Below, piece after piece: positions 34,641 through 47,665 of a stretch of 64,000 bases of DNA; the stretch's first letter is position 1; each line of letters begins with the position of its first letter. The notes beneath the pieces are model-generated. The model was not told the DNA's origin. It saw only the letters and a program-made list of their open reading frames with translations, and did not search any database. Source of the DNA: Cloeon dipterum (taxonomy: Eukaryota; Arthropoda; Insecta; Ephemeroptera; Baetidae). Where the stretch lies: positions 20,143,883 to 20,207,882 of the forward strand of contig NC_088789.1 of assembly GCF_949628265.1 (NCBI RefSeq). Reading direction: 5' to 3'. A program made the translations under genes and the position numbers.

Positions 34641-37600
34641 AATCTTTTCTTTTAATTTTAAATGATGTATGTTGGAACCCTAGCTCTCCCAAAATAATTT
34701 GTGCCAAAAAATGCGTTAGGATTTTTTTTTTAAAATTGTACAGAATATAGTTTTATGAATCTTTTCATTAAAAAAATTACTCTTCAAAAGGAAGGTGATC
34801 GACCAAAATGTATTTAATTTTTCTGAAATTCCAAAAATTGCATTACTGATAGGGGCAGGGGCACAAAATTGCGGGTTTTCTTAAAACATCATTTTGCTTC
34901 AAACTTGATTATCTCGGCTTCCAGATATGCAAAAGGAAACCAAAAGAGGAAACCTTACTCCACAAACGAAGTATTTTTTGAGCCTATTATTAACAACCAT
35001 AATAAACGCCAAAATTTTCCCAATAAAAATTAAGGAATTTAATTTAATATAATTTTAAGTATGTATTTCATATTTTTGTGAGCGAATAACACCTGTATAA
35101 AGCTCCGCTCGACACTTGAAAGCGTAGAAAATGAAAAGTGAAGAAAGGAGCGTGAAATGTCAGCGGTGATAGCTAAATTATAAACCACATGAAGAGGCCA
35201 GAGGATGGATGCAAAATTCAGGGCGTCCGCCGCACGCAAAAGCCACCAGATTACCGCCCAGGGAGCTTTAACAATCCCGAAAACGAGCTACTTCAAAAAT
35301 TAAACCGACCCCAAGTTGCAATTAATACGAACAGCGAACAGCACGAAAAACTGGCTCGGCATTCTTCACAAGGGCGTAGATAAATAGAAGCCCTCCAAGT
35401 ACGCGTTTTATTTTTGCTTCGACGGCCTTTGGAGCAATGAGGCCCTCGGGGATTTGGTCAAGATAAGCCAGACGGCAGAATTAAAGCGCGAACACGGCCG
35501 TGACGCTGCACAGATACTCGAGGACATTCACACATAGTACTGTACTGCGCATTTTCTCCGTGGAGAAAGCCATTTTGGTTTCGACCTGACAGTACTTTGC
35601 TGCTCGCACGAAACTGTCCTGAATTGGCCCACTAAACCTCGTCGCGTTTATCTGCCCGTGCCACGCAATATTTCGGGATGCTTGCTTGCTCACGCGATTT
35701 GGATTCGGCATATAGTAAATAAATAGATATCGTATTTTCGAACTTTATTTACCTTTAATAACGCACCGTTGACAGCAGATAAATATTCAGATAATTGGGC
35801 TTGGAATTAACCCTTTCGTATACTCCTAATTTAAGGGTAGTCACTCAAATATGATTACAAAAGTTATTTTAATCAATATTTAATTTTTATGAAGATGAAT
35901 TCCAATTTAACCCGCAATGAAATTTATTAAATAAGGTACATAAATTTTATTTTTCTATGATTCCAAATAAATGTTTAATAGGAAAATAAATCTCTAGCTA
36001 ATATTTAAAAAACACATTTTTTTGAAGAGAGACTAATTAAAAAAATTTATCTGCATTCAAGCACCTATTTGACGGCATGATGTGGAAGAATTGTTTTTTT
36101 ACTATGCCATTACTGGGTGTTTAATCTTGGAAAAAATTCTTCCCGTTTGGATAAATTGCATCGGCAGTGTGACAATTATTGCACGGCTATCGTTTGTTTT
36201 AATCAGGTCATTTGCACGTTTCGAAAATAAAAGTGGTACGGCTCCAGCTGAGGGGGTTGAGGGTGCATTTTCATAGTGCTCTCCGCTTTGTCTTTTCATT
36301 TCATCATGGGCAAACAATGAGCGGACGGGTGCTCCAGCGGCACAATTACTAGACTGAATGCACAGCCGGCGCTTTCGCCATCTCGACATCTCGCAATTAA
36401 AATTTTATAACTGCCTGCACAGCAAGCGGACTCGTGAATTCGGGCACCCTTTTTGCAATCTGAGCGAGACGTAAACTAATTGGGGGCAGCTGCAAACTGG
36501 GCCATGAAATTCTTCTCAGCTCTTTCAATTGCCTGATGCGGGTTGAGAGCCGCCTGTTTTTGCATCCACGCTGGCCCGATGAGAGCACCGAGTCGCTTTT
36601 GTTTTGGAACTGCACCCAGCCGCGAAATTCACCTGGCGTGAGAGACGGAAGTTTAAAAAGGGAGTTATATCTTTTTTGCGAAGCTGAACTGGGAGGCGGT
36701 GTTCAAAAGGTTTGCTGGAAAATCGTTACTACCGAAAAGGGGCTTTGTCGGAGATTTAAATTTTATTTATTACTGTGTAGCTCATCCTTGTTAGGAAATA
36801 AAATATTAAGTAGGGAGACAGTAGACAGTGCTCAAACGCACACAACCATTACAATACATATAGTCATTTAACAAACACATTTTTTCAAATATCTCGAAAA
36901 ATCAAAAGACAATTTATCAGTGATTTTTCGCTTGATTTCAATTCCTCTCTTCTCGATCTATTCGACGATGTGCAAATTATGAGGTAAATAATTTTCCATA
37001 AAGAGCTTGATTAGTATGCAATCTTTGTGGTTAATTTTCTCATAAATTTAAACAGCAGCCTAGGAAAATTTTTAGCCTTTTCAAAATTTCATATAATTAT
37101 TTTAGGAGTGAATTTTTGCAATATTTTAGTACAAATCAACTCAAGGATCAGGCTTAACACATTTTTAGCAAAACGTTTTGAAATTTTCATCATTATACCT
37201 CTTTAAAAAATCTATAACCAATAAAAATGTACGATTTAGAACCTGGGGCGTGTACTCTTGACCCATTTCATACGTTAAGTTGCGAAAAGGGTGATGAAAA
37301 GCGAGCATCACAAAATTAAATACGCACTAGCCGATATGCGACAGCAAAAAGCACTCATTCGACAGGCTGCAGACAATGGCAATTTCCGAAGCTGCGTCAG
37401 CACGCCTGGGCGAACAAAAAGAAGCACTTGTGATTGAACACGGCCCCTGCTCTCATTACCTGGGCAAAAGTGCTCTCGAATTAACGATAAAACTGTTTGT
37501 TTTGCGGGGGCCGCGCGAATTCGGTGCACAAATCAAAGCGATAAGAGGGAAAAGAGTAAAGTGGCCGTCTTATTTGTTGATTGCATTACGGCGGGCGCGA

Positions 37601-40600
37601 GTTTGCATGCACGGCGGCAGATCCAGGCAGGCACCAGCTCCGCCCATGGGTCGATACGCCTGCTGCAGTGCCTCGCACCCCGCACCCCCCGCCCCACGCT
37701 GGCTGGCTGGCTGCTCCGGCCCACCGACCGAACGGCCAAGAGCCCAAAATTAATTCCAACAAGCAGACTGCTCCAGTCTAAGTCTGCTTTCTTTAAATAT
37801 TATTTTTCTCCGTTTGTTTTCCTCAGAGGGTGTGATCCTAACGGGGACGGACGCACCCCTCTCGTTTTGGCAAAATGCCGATTTGTGCATTATTATTTGC
37901 ATTTGTGAGGATGCCACCGCTTCACTTTCCGCCTCGGCCATTTTGCAATTCACTTTTCATAGCGCATTATTTTCCCTTCACCCAGCACGCCAGGTGCAAT
38001 AGGCTGTGAAATGCATATGACCTGCTTTGCATCCAGGCTGAAATAAGTGAATTTTCCACGAGCACTTACGCGTTTAACTCGCAGCTTAATTATTTAATGC
38101 CGGTTAATTTACGCAAAGCACATTTATTACTCATTCCCAGCTAGATAAAAACATAACAGTGCACTAAGTATTCAATACAATAAATTGCACAATTTTTCCA
38201 GGAAAATATTTTTCGTTTAAATTTTCATTTGTGCATCAAATATTTACCCATGACCTTTACTTGAGATGGAGGGAGATGTTACGTCAAAGGCGTGTTGAGA
38301 TGGAATATTTCCAAAAAAAGCGCACGATAAAAATTTTGCTCAGACATGGTGACGATTGGGGACCGTGAATTCATTGGTCAATTTTTTTTAGAAATTTGGA
38401 TATTCCCCAGCAGGCTTGGTGCTATTAACGAGCGGAGCAGGCAGTGGAGGGAAAGAGAGCAAGCGAAATAACACACTCTCATCCCCCCTCCACTCGCAGC
38501 GACAAAACAGCGCACTTTCTCCGCTTTTCTCGCTAACCAGTCAGCTCGAGGGACAAATTGACCGACGCTTCTTCCCCAACCAAATCCACTTAAGCTAAGG
38601 GGATCAGCCTCGTATGTACAGAAGGGAAATATCAACTCAAATTCTCTAGTGCGCTTAAACTTCCCAAGAACTAGAAAATTTAAAAAAAATGATATTTAGC
38701 AAACTGTATAGCAAAATCATATTTTCCCTTGTTTCAATAAACAAATATTCCCTCCTTGAGATTGGTCGTGGACTGCAATATCATGATCTCTAGGTAAAAC
38801 GTAATTTTAAGTCTCATTGTCAGCTGATATTCGATTTTTAATCTCATTTTATTCTTTCTCCAATGCAATTATCTTAAGACGAAATTTATTTTTTTAGTGT
38901 TTTTGTGCGAGAAGTCGTTCTGAAAACTACAGAAATACGTTGGTAAAAAACTGTTTAACAGATTGAATTGAAAATAGAATCCGATGGATGAGGAAGCACC
39001 AGATGGATATTAATCGCCGGTCAATTGAAAGCAATTAGGCCGGCCTTGAGAAGCGATTGAGAAATGGAGACAATTTCCTTTTGAGCACGCGTCCCTATCC
39101 TTCCACATTTCTCCCACGCACACCGGAGATTAATGCCTTCATTTGACGGCACGGTCATCCAAATATTTTATGTAAATTTCATAAGCACCGCATTAACGTT
39201 ATCACAAGTCCCACGACCCGCTGCAATAAGTCAAGTACACCTTTTTTTACTTTTTTGATGAAGGTAACACGCAAAACGGAGAGGCGCTGCTTTGTTGTCT
39301 CTCCAACGCTTTAATCAACGCCGAAAATCGGCGGCAAAGCGAGCTCAATTTACTGCTGAGGGAGGAAACGAGGCCTCGGGCCATCTTCCGCCGCAGAGAT
39401 GATTCGCGTTTCATCACACAAAGCGCGGCGCGCGGAAAACAAGGCTAATAACCGAGATTCCTTGGCGTGGAAGAGCGGGCGTGGGCTGTTGCCAATATCC
39501 TCGCCGCTGGCGAAAAAATTGCCAAGGCAGGCAGGGTTGTGGGAGCCAACCCTCCGGCACAATATTCCAAAGAGATGTGTTTCTATGCCTCAAATTCAAA
39601 AGGAATCTTTTTTATTGCTGCCAAATGTCATACTCCAGAGTCAAAAGTAACTTATGAATCGTGGTATTGGCATGTAGAATGTGTTTCAAAAAAGAAATAT
39701 ACCCATGTATGGTCTTCTTGCCGTTTGACATTTTTTTTGTAAAGGGTTGAAAAAATAAGGAAATCTGAGATTCTTATGTGCCGCATGTGTCTCATTTTTA
39801 AACATGCAACAAAAGTTGAGTTTTCCTAAAAATCTTTAAGCTTAATACTAAAAGGGTTATTTCTAACTTTCATAACTTAAACCTTCCTTTGATCTAGATA
39901 TTATTTAAAAATATTTTTAAGCTGGATAATTGTTCAAAACCTCGGTTTCGTTAAGTATTTCTTAACATTTAAGGAATCTTTCTATAATTTCAGAAACTAT
40001 CACTCTCCTGTTTTTTATTTTATTTTTTAATGAGGATGGCGGCAAAGAATAAAATTGGTATTTCTGATTAAAAATTTTACAAGTTATTGAAAAATTTAAC
40101 TCAAGTTGCAGTTCGTTAAAATCACTGTTGGCTCCCGAGGCACGAGTTAATTAATAATTTAGCAGATTAATTTTAGCACGCACAGATTATATAGTTAAGC
40201 TTGGCAGAGGACATGAAGTAAATAATCTGCCTTGTGCGTCAATGGAGCGGATGGGTTGAATTCTCTGGAGGGAAGCGATTGTAATTCACTGATGGCAACA
40301 AGCGGTCATTTTCTAAAATACGGTCACGTAGCCATTTTTCACAGCTTGATAAACGAGTCTGAGAGATATTTTATATTATTACTGCACGACCGCCACGAAT
40401 CTCTCTTAAGACTATAAGTCACACAAAGCCACAGGCTGGAGTAAATAAATAAACAAACAAAACAAACAAGAGAAACTTGCTGGCAGAAGTTCTCAAGAAT
40501 ATTTTTTGTGCGAACTCTCGCTTTTCGTGGTTGAGGAAATTATGTATGGCTGCATGGTTGCCGCTATAAGCAGAAATAATGCTATTATCAGCGGAATCTG

Positions 40601-42000
40601 GCTCTTTTTACATCATGTCTCGGTTTATCCAATACGGTTTACGGAAATTCATGGCGCCGACTGACATTTATAGTGTCTACGACAATTAAATAAAATATGG
40701 GTCAGCTTACGAGTCAAAACATGTAATGCTCCAGAAATATACCAATTCGTACTGTAGACACGCGAACGTAAAATGAATTTCATATTTTACTACCGCGTTG
40801 TTTTTCATCAAAATAATTTACTGGCCTTTAAAAAGTGAAATAAAATGCATTTGTGAGTACCACTATTTTTTCATAAAACCCGTTATTTTTAAATATAAAA
40901 ATCAATAAAGTAACGGCAATACCACAATAATATCAAAAACATAAATTAAAAGACTTTTAAGTGAAATTAAATTTTATCAAACGTTCATGGATGAAGTTAT
41001 CGTGGTGTTTTATTTTTATTATTAAGAAAATAACAAAATAACAGGAAAAGAATATTGTTGTCTTATCCTAACGTGTCAGACATAGTGATAATTTGTATTT
41101 TTCTTAAACAGAATTAAAAGGACATTTCAATCAGAAATAAAATAATTAAAAATGTCCTTTGTCGTTCACCAATTTTATCCGTGGATGCGGGTAATCTTTG
41201 GAACAGAAGGTGAGCGTATTATTTTAATGAGTTTGTTTGTCTGTGACCTTGCAAGTGGTGCCATCAATTAGGCAGAGAAGAAGGTTAGGTGTCAGCCGAG
41301 TGTAATGTATAAAATTGCCTGGGGTCGTTCCGCACTTTCATCACGAGGAGCGAATGAACGCCCCATTCGCGAGCGAGAAAAAGCAACCCCCGCGACGGCC
41401 GGGGGTGACACTCGCATGCAGCGCACCAGCCGTGGGTCCTTGACCCACAATCATTAATGGTTCCTTGCGTTTGACGTTTCATTAATTACAGCGAACCTTA
41501 GAAAGAAACTGCACTTGGATAAAAAAAATATTTCCTGCTCACCCCGCAATCGATTTTTGCCAAATTTGACACTTGACTTACTTCCTGTACAGACAAATTA
41601 CAATAGTCAATATTTAATATTATTATTAATTGGCAGATGAGTAACAACTGTCACGAGTGCAGGGATAAAAACATCCTGCTTCAAAATCAATCGATAGCCG
41701 TCCGCAAATTCCCCGTGTGGTCTCGAATGACTGTTCTTCTGGGCCGAGACGCACGCCCACATTATTAGCAGCCCGGAAATTTCGCGAATTCCGCACTTTT
41801 CGCAGACCTGCGTTGTTTTTGAGAACTTGCCTGCCTTGAAGAAGATGCAGGTGAAAGTGGTGAGAAGAAGTTTCAGGCTATCCCTCTAAAGGAACTAAGA
41901 GCAATCGGTGGATCCAAGAAGAAAACCAAAAGGGTGAACCCCAGCTCAGATAACGTCGGTCTCACACTGCCGTGAGTTTATCGACTGCAAAGGCAGAACT
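34641..42000. other. Long gene-poor stretch
   Basis: No coding exon could be supported on either strand. GC-richer patches occur at 37330-37750, 38400-38600, 39340-39560 and 41330-41430. The 37.6 kb patch contains CCCCGCCCC, an Sp1/KLF-type box. Open frames in these patches (for example 37376-37753) are alanine-, arginine- and proline-rich with no domain. They may be enhancers or promoters of non-coding RNA. Confidence 0.45.
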
Positions 42001-42009
42001 CCACCCGCC

Positions 42010-42300
42010 ACCGACCTGAATTATCTCCAACTCCTCACTTCTCACTCGTGTTTCAGCCGGCCAATCAGAGGCCGCCATTCGCTCTGTTCAAGGAGGTTTC
42101 TGACCCCTCTTGCGCCAAGTGGGCGATCTGATAGTGATGTAGTATCGCTATCGCTATCAGTGAATTTTGACGTTTAAGTTGAGTCAGCTGCGGGCGAAAA
42201 TAATATAAACAGCGAATGCGTGACACCGAGAAGTATTCCCTTTAAACTCAATGCCCGGAATGTTAAAAGGCTACCCCTCGGCTTGAGGATTTTTTGGTAA
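42010..42300 (+). promoter_or_regulatory. Promoter region of the KCTD3-like gene
   Basis: A CCAATCAG box lies at 42061-42068 in GC-rich sequence. CTGATAGTGAT at 42128-42138 is mirrored by ATCGCTATCAG at 42150-42160 (10 of 11 pairs), with an internal TCGCTA duplication. A 5' UTR intron probably ends at CTTCCAG (42361-42367), 24 bases before the ATG. Confidence 0.45.
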
Positions 42301-42391
42301 AACTAGCATTAATTTATTTTCCTGCAATTTGGGCATCCATTTGAAGCTCTTTATTTCGTGCTTCCAGACGTTCCATACGCAGGACAGCAGA

Positions 42392-45300
42392 ATGGCTGCG
42401 TCTCATAGCTGGTATGGTGGCGATAACATCGTGCATTTAAATGTCGGTGGGACCAGGTTAAGACTTGAAAATGATTATTCCTACGTCACTTTTAAAACGT
42501 CAATTTTTTGCAGGTTCGACACTTCGAAGCAGACTCTCCTTTGCATTCCAGACTCATTCTTCACAGCTCTTTTGAGTGGCAGAATTTCGTCCGTAAAGGA
42601 TGAAAAGGGCTACATTTTTATCGACAGAGACCCAAAACTGTTTTCTATCATTCTCAACTACTTGAGGACCAGGGACATAGACGCCAACAACTGTGATCTG
42701 AGGGCCCTGCGACATGAGGCCGAGTATTACGGCCTTGGTCCCCTGGCCAAGAGGCTCACCCTGTGTGAGGACTTGACCTTGTCCACCTGCGGAGACATCC
42801 TCTTCTACGCACACCTTTATCCACCTTGTAAGTACTTCATAATTAATATTTGTTTATCACTTTTGCTGGCATTAAATCATGCTCTATTTATTCTAAACCA
42901 TTGTTTAAAGATAATCAAACACTTATCATCAAAATAAAATACGTCATTATTTCCAGCTCCTCCTCTGCCTGAGGTGACAAGGACAAGTGAGTCATCGGCC
43001 TCGATCTGCTCCACGACGCCATCTCAGCAGGGTAGACCGCAGGGTAGGGGTTCAGGCGACAGCGGCGTCCGTCCAGGCTCCATCGTGCGCGTTCCGGAGA
43101 ACAGTCCAGCCCTGCACGCCCCTCCACTAACCCACAATTCTACGCATTCCCGCAACTCTTCTCTGGAGCTGAGGATGCCGGCTCCGGCCCAGTCTGTGAC
43201 CAGGTCCAATCAGGATTTGCGCAGCCACGGCCGCGTTTCGCACTCGAGGACGGCATCACTTGACCTGAGACACACAAGGAACTCCTCGGCTGATTTGAAC
43301 AAGCTGTTCAGGAACGACATTGGTCTTGTGTTTGGCCCTCAAGGTTATTTACAATGCTTTTGGAATTTTAAACGTTTAACTTTTCATGAGTCGTGAAATA
43401 TTTTTGAAATTTTTCTTATTTCATGATATTTTCAATTCTATTTTTTCATGGCTTTAGCGCACCAATAATGGAAGAAAAATAATATATGCGGCGTCATATT
43501 TAAGTTATAAATTTCAACCTTCAGGGTGACCCTGAGGATCCCAAATCATCGAGTTTAGTGTCAATTCGACTTTTTGAAGTTCAAGTTTGGATTAAAAAAT
43601 GTAAACAGGTTATCCGAGACACCATATGGGATGATCACTCAGGTATATTGATAGTTGAAATTCCAGAAAAAAAAATTATTTTGTTCGTTACAATAGCATA
43701 TATATCTGGGATGATTAATATTTAAATTCTGGCACTAAATTTATTTGGAGCCTGCAGGGTCAAAAATAAAATTAATGACATTAAGCTTGATGATTTGGTA
43801 CATTTCTTCGTGTTTTCACCTTTAGGGTCAGACTCCAAAGGTTTGAATTGACCTCAAATGGTATTATTTATTTACCCTTAGTATGCATTAGTAAATTTGA
43901 CTAGCAAAAAAGCATATATATTAGGCACATTTTCAATTCAACAGTCGTACACGGCAGAATGACTTTGAGCCAGATTTCAAATTTTAATTGCAACAAAGGT
44001 ATTTTGATTGCAACAATCAAACTCAGGGTACTTGTTGTTTCACGGTCTAAATGTTGATTAAATTTAAATTAAACTTTTTAAAATTTTCCAATTTATTCAT
44101 AATAATTTCTCCTTCCAGCTTCTGGATGGTTTGACCCTTTGAGGGTGCAAATTATCAAAGCGCACCACAACTGGATCGCCGTTGCCTATGCCCACTTCGT
44201 CACTTGCTACAGGTTTTTTGAAAAAAATATTCCTGGATGTCAAAGGATAAATTTTTATTTCAAATTAAGGTTGAAAGATTCAAGTGGCTGGCAGCATTGC
44301 TTCACGAGCCCTCACATCGACATCTGCATCGAGCGAATCGCCATCAACGCCAAAATGGGACAAGGGGGACAAGAGTCAACCTCAAAAATGGTTGCTATCT
44401 CCTACGGCAACCAGGTCAGACTTTGGGGCGTTGGCGAGGACGGATCAAAAACAGACGTTGGTAAGTGAAATAAAATATAAATCTCATGCTTGTAATTGAG
44501 TCTGATTTGTTCCAACAGGCACTTTCAGTTTGCACGTTCGTGTGGAGGTCTTATTTTTCATCGGCAGCCAGCTTGTAGCTCTCTCTCCAACGGGGAAAAT
44601 TGGGGTTTGGCACGCCATGACCCAGCACTGGCAAATCCAGGATGTAGTGCCAATCACTTCATTTGACACGGCAGGCTCTTTCTTGCTCCTCGGATGCGAT
44701 AACGGTGCTATCTACTATATTGGTAATTTTAAATAGCTTACACTCTTGTCTAGACACTAATTTTGTTTATTTTACATGTGGGCCATAGTTACTTTCCCAA
44801 TATATTTTTCTTCTAATTCTCATTTATTTGGGTTGAGAATTGAGTTTTTTTTTCGGCAATTCAACCATTATTAGACAGTTTTTGGCTCTTAAAAAGGGTT
44901 CAATTTTTTCTAAAAAATGTCAGCCAAGCTGATTTTAATCAGTTTTTAGCAGGCTTAATTGGTTAAAATTAGGAAATTAACAAAATAAAATAACTCAAGC
45001 ATGAAACACATGTCCACCTTGAATTTTAAAATTTTAAGACTTATATGTATTTAGAAAAAAATATGAATTTCACATCAACAAGAAAATCTTAAGTGTATCA
45101 GAAGTAAACAACCTATTTTAGCCATAAATTTGAACCACTTTTAAAAAAGCCAATTTATACTTGGCAAAAATTGTGAACATTGCTCTTAAAAGACGTAATT
45201 TGCAGTAAATTTCGTCTATCTTTACTGAATTTTTCTCGGCTTCATTATTTTACATCTCGTAAAAAAATTATCAAGAGAGTAAAGTTACTTTTGACAAAAA

Positions 45301-47497
45301 TAATTTTATTCTTCTCTAAAATTCCGCAACAGACTTCATAGCTTAACAGGAAAATAATCTGTTCAGAAAGAAACCGTCTGAAATCTACAATATACCCGAT
45401 AGCAAATAAAGGTTAACGCTGAGATTTCTTTTCCATCTCTGCTTTGATCCATTTACTGGTAAAAATAAGAATTAAAATATTTTCCATTATTACAGACATG
45501 CAGAAGTTTCCCCTAAGAATGAAGGACAACGATTTGTTAGTGACGGAGCTGTACAGAGACCCTACTAGTGATCCGATCACCGCCATCTCTGTCTACCTGA
45601 CTCCGAAAACAAGTAGTAATGATCGTAAAAGAACTAACTGTGAAATCACTGAGAGTTCTTCCCTCGCAGGCTTGTGCGGAAATTGGATTGAAATCGCCTA
45701 CGGCACGAGCGCAGGTACTGTCCGAGTTATTGTCCAGCACCCCGAGACGGTTGGACACGGCCCGCAACTATTCCAAACATTCACTGTCCATCAGAGCCCA
45801 GTCACAAAAGTATGAAATTGCCACATTAAAGAAATGCAGTATATTCAATGTTTTCTTCCAGGTGACTTTGTCTGAAAAATTCCTGGTGTCCGTCTGCAGC
45901 GAGTATAACCACGTTAGAACCTGGGGAGTAACTCGCTTCCGAGGCATGATTTCTACTCAGCCAGGATCAATGCCCGTTTCCTCATTCAAAATTATCTCTC
46001 TTGAAGAAGTGGAGCCAAACGTCAGCTATGTTGCAGGGAATGATATAGGCATGTATTACCTGATTTTTGTTTAGTTCGTTATTTATTTTTGGTTTTAATA
46101 TTGAAGGCCCTTACGGTGAGCAGGACGATGAGCAAGTTTTCGTGCAAAAGGTTGTATCTGAAACTGACAAACTATTCGTCCGATATGCGTCCACCGGCAA
46201 GAGGTAAGCTTTTCTTCTCATTGAAATTATTTTGATGGGAGCTGTCAATGTAATAGGTTGGGGATTGAGAGATTTGATACTATGGTTTGCCATTTTTAAA
46301 TATTTGTTTGATTTTTTGGTTTTTTAAGCTGCTACAGAGGTGTCGAAATAACTAATAATAATTCTACCTAGAAAATCGGTGTGAAATCTGGTTATACAGG
46401 CATATTGGCATTCACAATTATGAGAATATCTTGAGCTCTATTTTTAATTTTTCCTTAGCAAAAAATTAAATGTCTCATTTTTATGTAACATGCCTCGAAA
46501 TTTTCAGGATGGTGACAATTGCAGTTTTCGAGAAACTACAAAGGGTTAAAGGCTGAAAAGTGGTGTCTTTTGTTTCGTGTAAAAAGTGAGCAAATAAAAA
46601 TTGCATGATCGCTTGATTTTTACCCTTGGAAAATGCGTTGGTTCCCTCCTGAGGTCAGACAAGACCATCAGAATAGGCGAAAAATCGAACCTTGGCGTCA
46701 GGGTAGCTCGCGAGCGATCGATCGATTTTATTAAATTCTGTGCTTAGCAATTTTAACGACGCCTGACAGAATGTGTTATTTGACCCTTTGGAAGCTTTCA
46801 ATGTTAACAGGAACGAGGTTTTGGGCTCAAGATATTCTCATTTTTGTGACTCCTAACTCGTTTCTCCAGATTTCACCCCAGTTTCCCGAAAAATTTCACA
46901 AGATTTCCTGCAAACTTTAATATGTAGACACGTAATTAACTAATACAAAAAAACAAGATAGGAGTTTAGGTAAAAATTTAAAATTGCAAACAGTATCAAA
47001 TCTCACGTGTAAAATACCTAATTAAAAATTGACTCTTTTAATATACAGGGTTTGCGTGATCCGATCGGTTGACAACACGATTATCACTTCATTCTGCGTG
47101 CATGAGTGCGAGGGTTCGAGCAGGATGGGCTCACGGCCACGCCGGTTCATCTTCACGGGACACAGCAACGGAACAATTCAGATGTGGGATCTGACCACCG
47201 CCCTGGACATTGCCGCCAAAGGCGACCAACGTAAGCTTGTCGTAGTCTCAAGAAACTAGAAGCTTTTATTTAAAATGCGCAGCACCAATTGTCGGCGGGC
47301 CGACCCCTGCCGAGCTTTTGCGGCTGCTCGACCAGTGGGACCTGAGCAACAGCCACTGCTCCACGCCTTGCATGTCTCCTGCATCCCTCGCACCTCACAC
47401 GGCAGCCTCGAGAATCAAAGCGGCCAACGTTGCGTTTCTCAACCAGCAAAACGACTCGGCTGGCAGCAGCGGAGGAGACTCCTCTGACGGCAAATAA
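42392..47497 (+). CDS. KCTD3/SHKBP1-family BTB/POZ and WD40-repeat protein, 749 aa (or 734)
   Basis: Orthologue of vertebrate KCTD3/SHKBP1, reported adaptors for HCN channels (KCTD3) and the CIN85/SH3KBP1 system (SHKBP1). Exons: 42392-42456, 42514-42827, 42957-43343, 44119-44212, 44270-44460, 44519-44722, 45496-45809, 45862-46048, 46107-46203, 47049-47230, 47283-47497. The N-terminal BTB domain starts [16 protein letters not shown] and includes [19 protein letters not shown] Ser/Arg-rich linker of about 130 residues follows, then the propeller with near-identical stretches to human KCTD3 ([73 protein letters not shown]). A 45-base segment (45625-45669) may be a tiny intron. The end is shorter than in vertebrates. 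Intron 8 is GC-AG. The ATG gives [16 protein letters not shown]. Confidence 0.94.
46577..47021. repeat. Dispersed repeat family, copy inside a KCTD3-like intron (mosaic orientation)
   Basis: Bases 46577-46720 match copy 1 in reverse complement (AGACAAGACCATCAGAATAG, AAAAATCGAACC, TGGCGTCAGGGTAGC). Bases 46850-47021 match copies 1 and 2 in the direct sense (ATATTCTCATTTTTG, CAGTATCAAATCTCACG). The two halves are thus inverted relative to each other compared with copy 1. The repeat fills most of the 845-base intron before KCTD3-like exon 10. Confidence 0.5.
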
Positions 47498-47659
47498 TAG
47501 GCACGCAGCTACTTGTTATCAGCAGAGCATTCAGGACAAATTATCTTAACACGTCCTGTTTGAGTTGTGGAAATTATGTGATATACCCAGTAGAATAATA
47601 ACATGTTATACGATTTATCTAATTTTGCTTGCACTTCATATTGTTTTTTGCTCTGGGAA

Positions 47660-47665
47660 AATAAA
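47660..47665 (+). terminator. Poly(A) signal of the KCTD3-like gene
   Basis: AATAAA lies 163 bases after the TAA stop and is followed by a T-rich stretch. Confidence 0.55.

Noticed and set aside
37376-37953. Frames of 115-125 codons on both strands
   Set aside because: GC-rich patch composition; no conserved motif, start context or splice signals.
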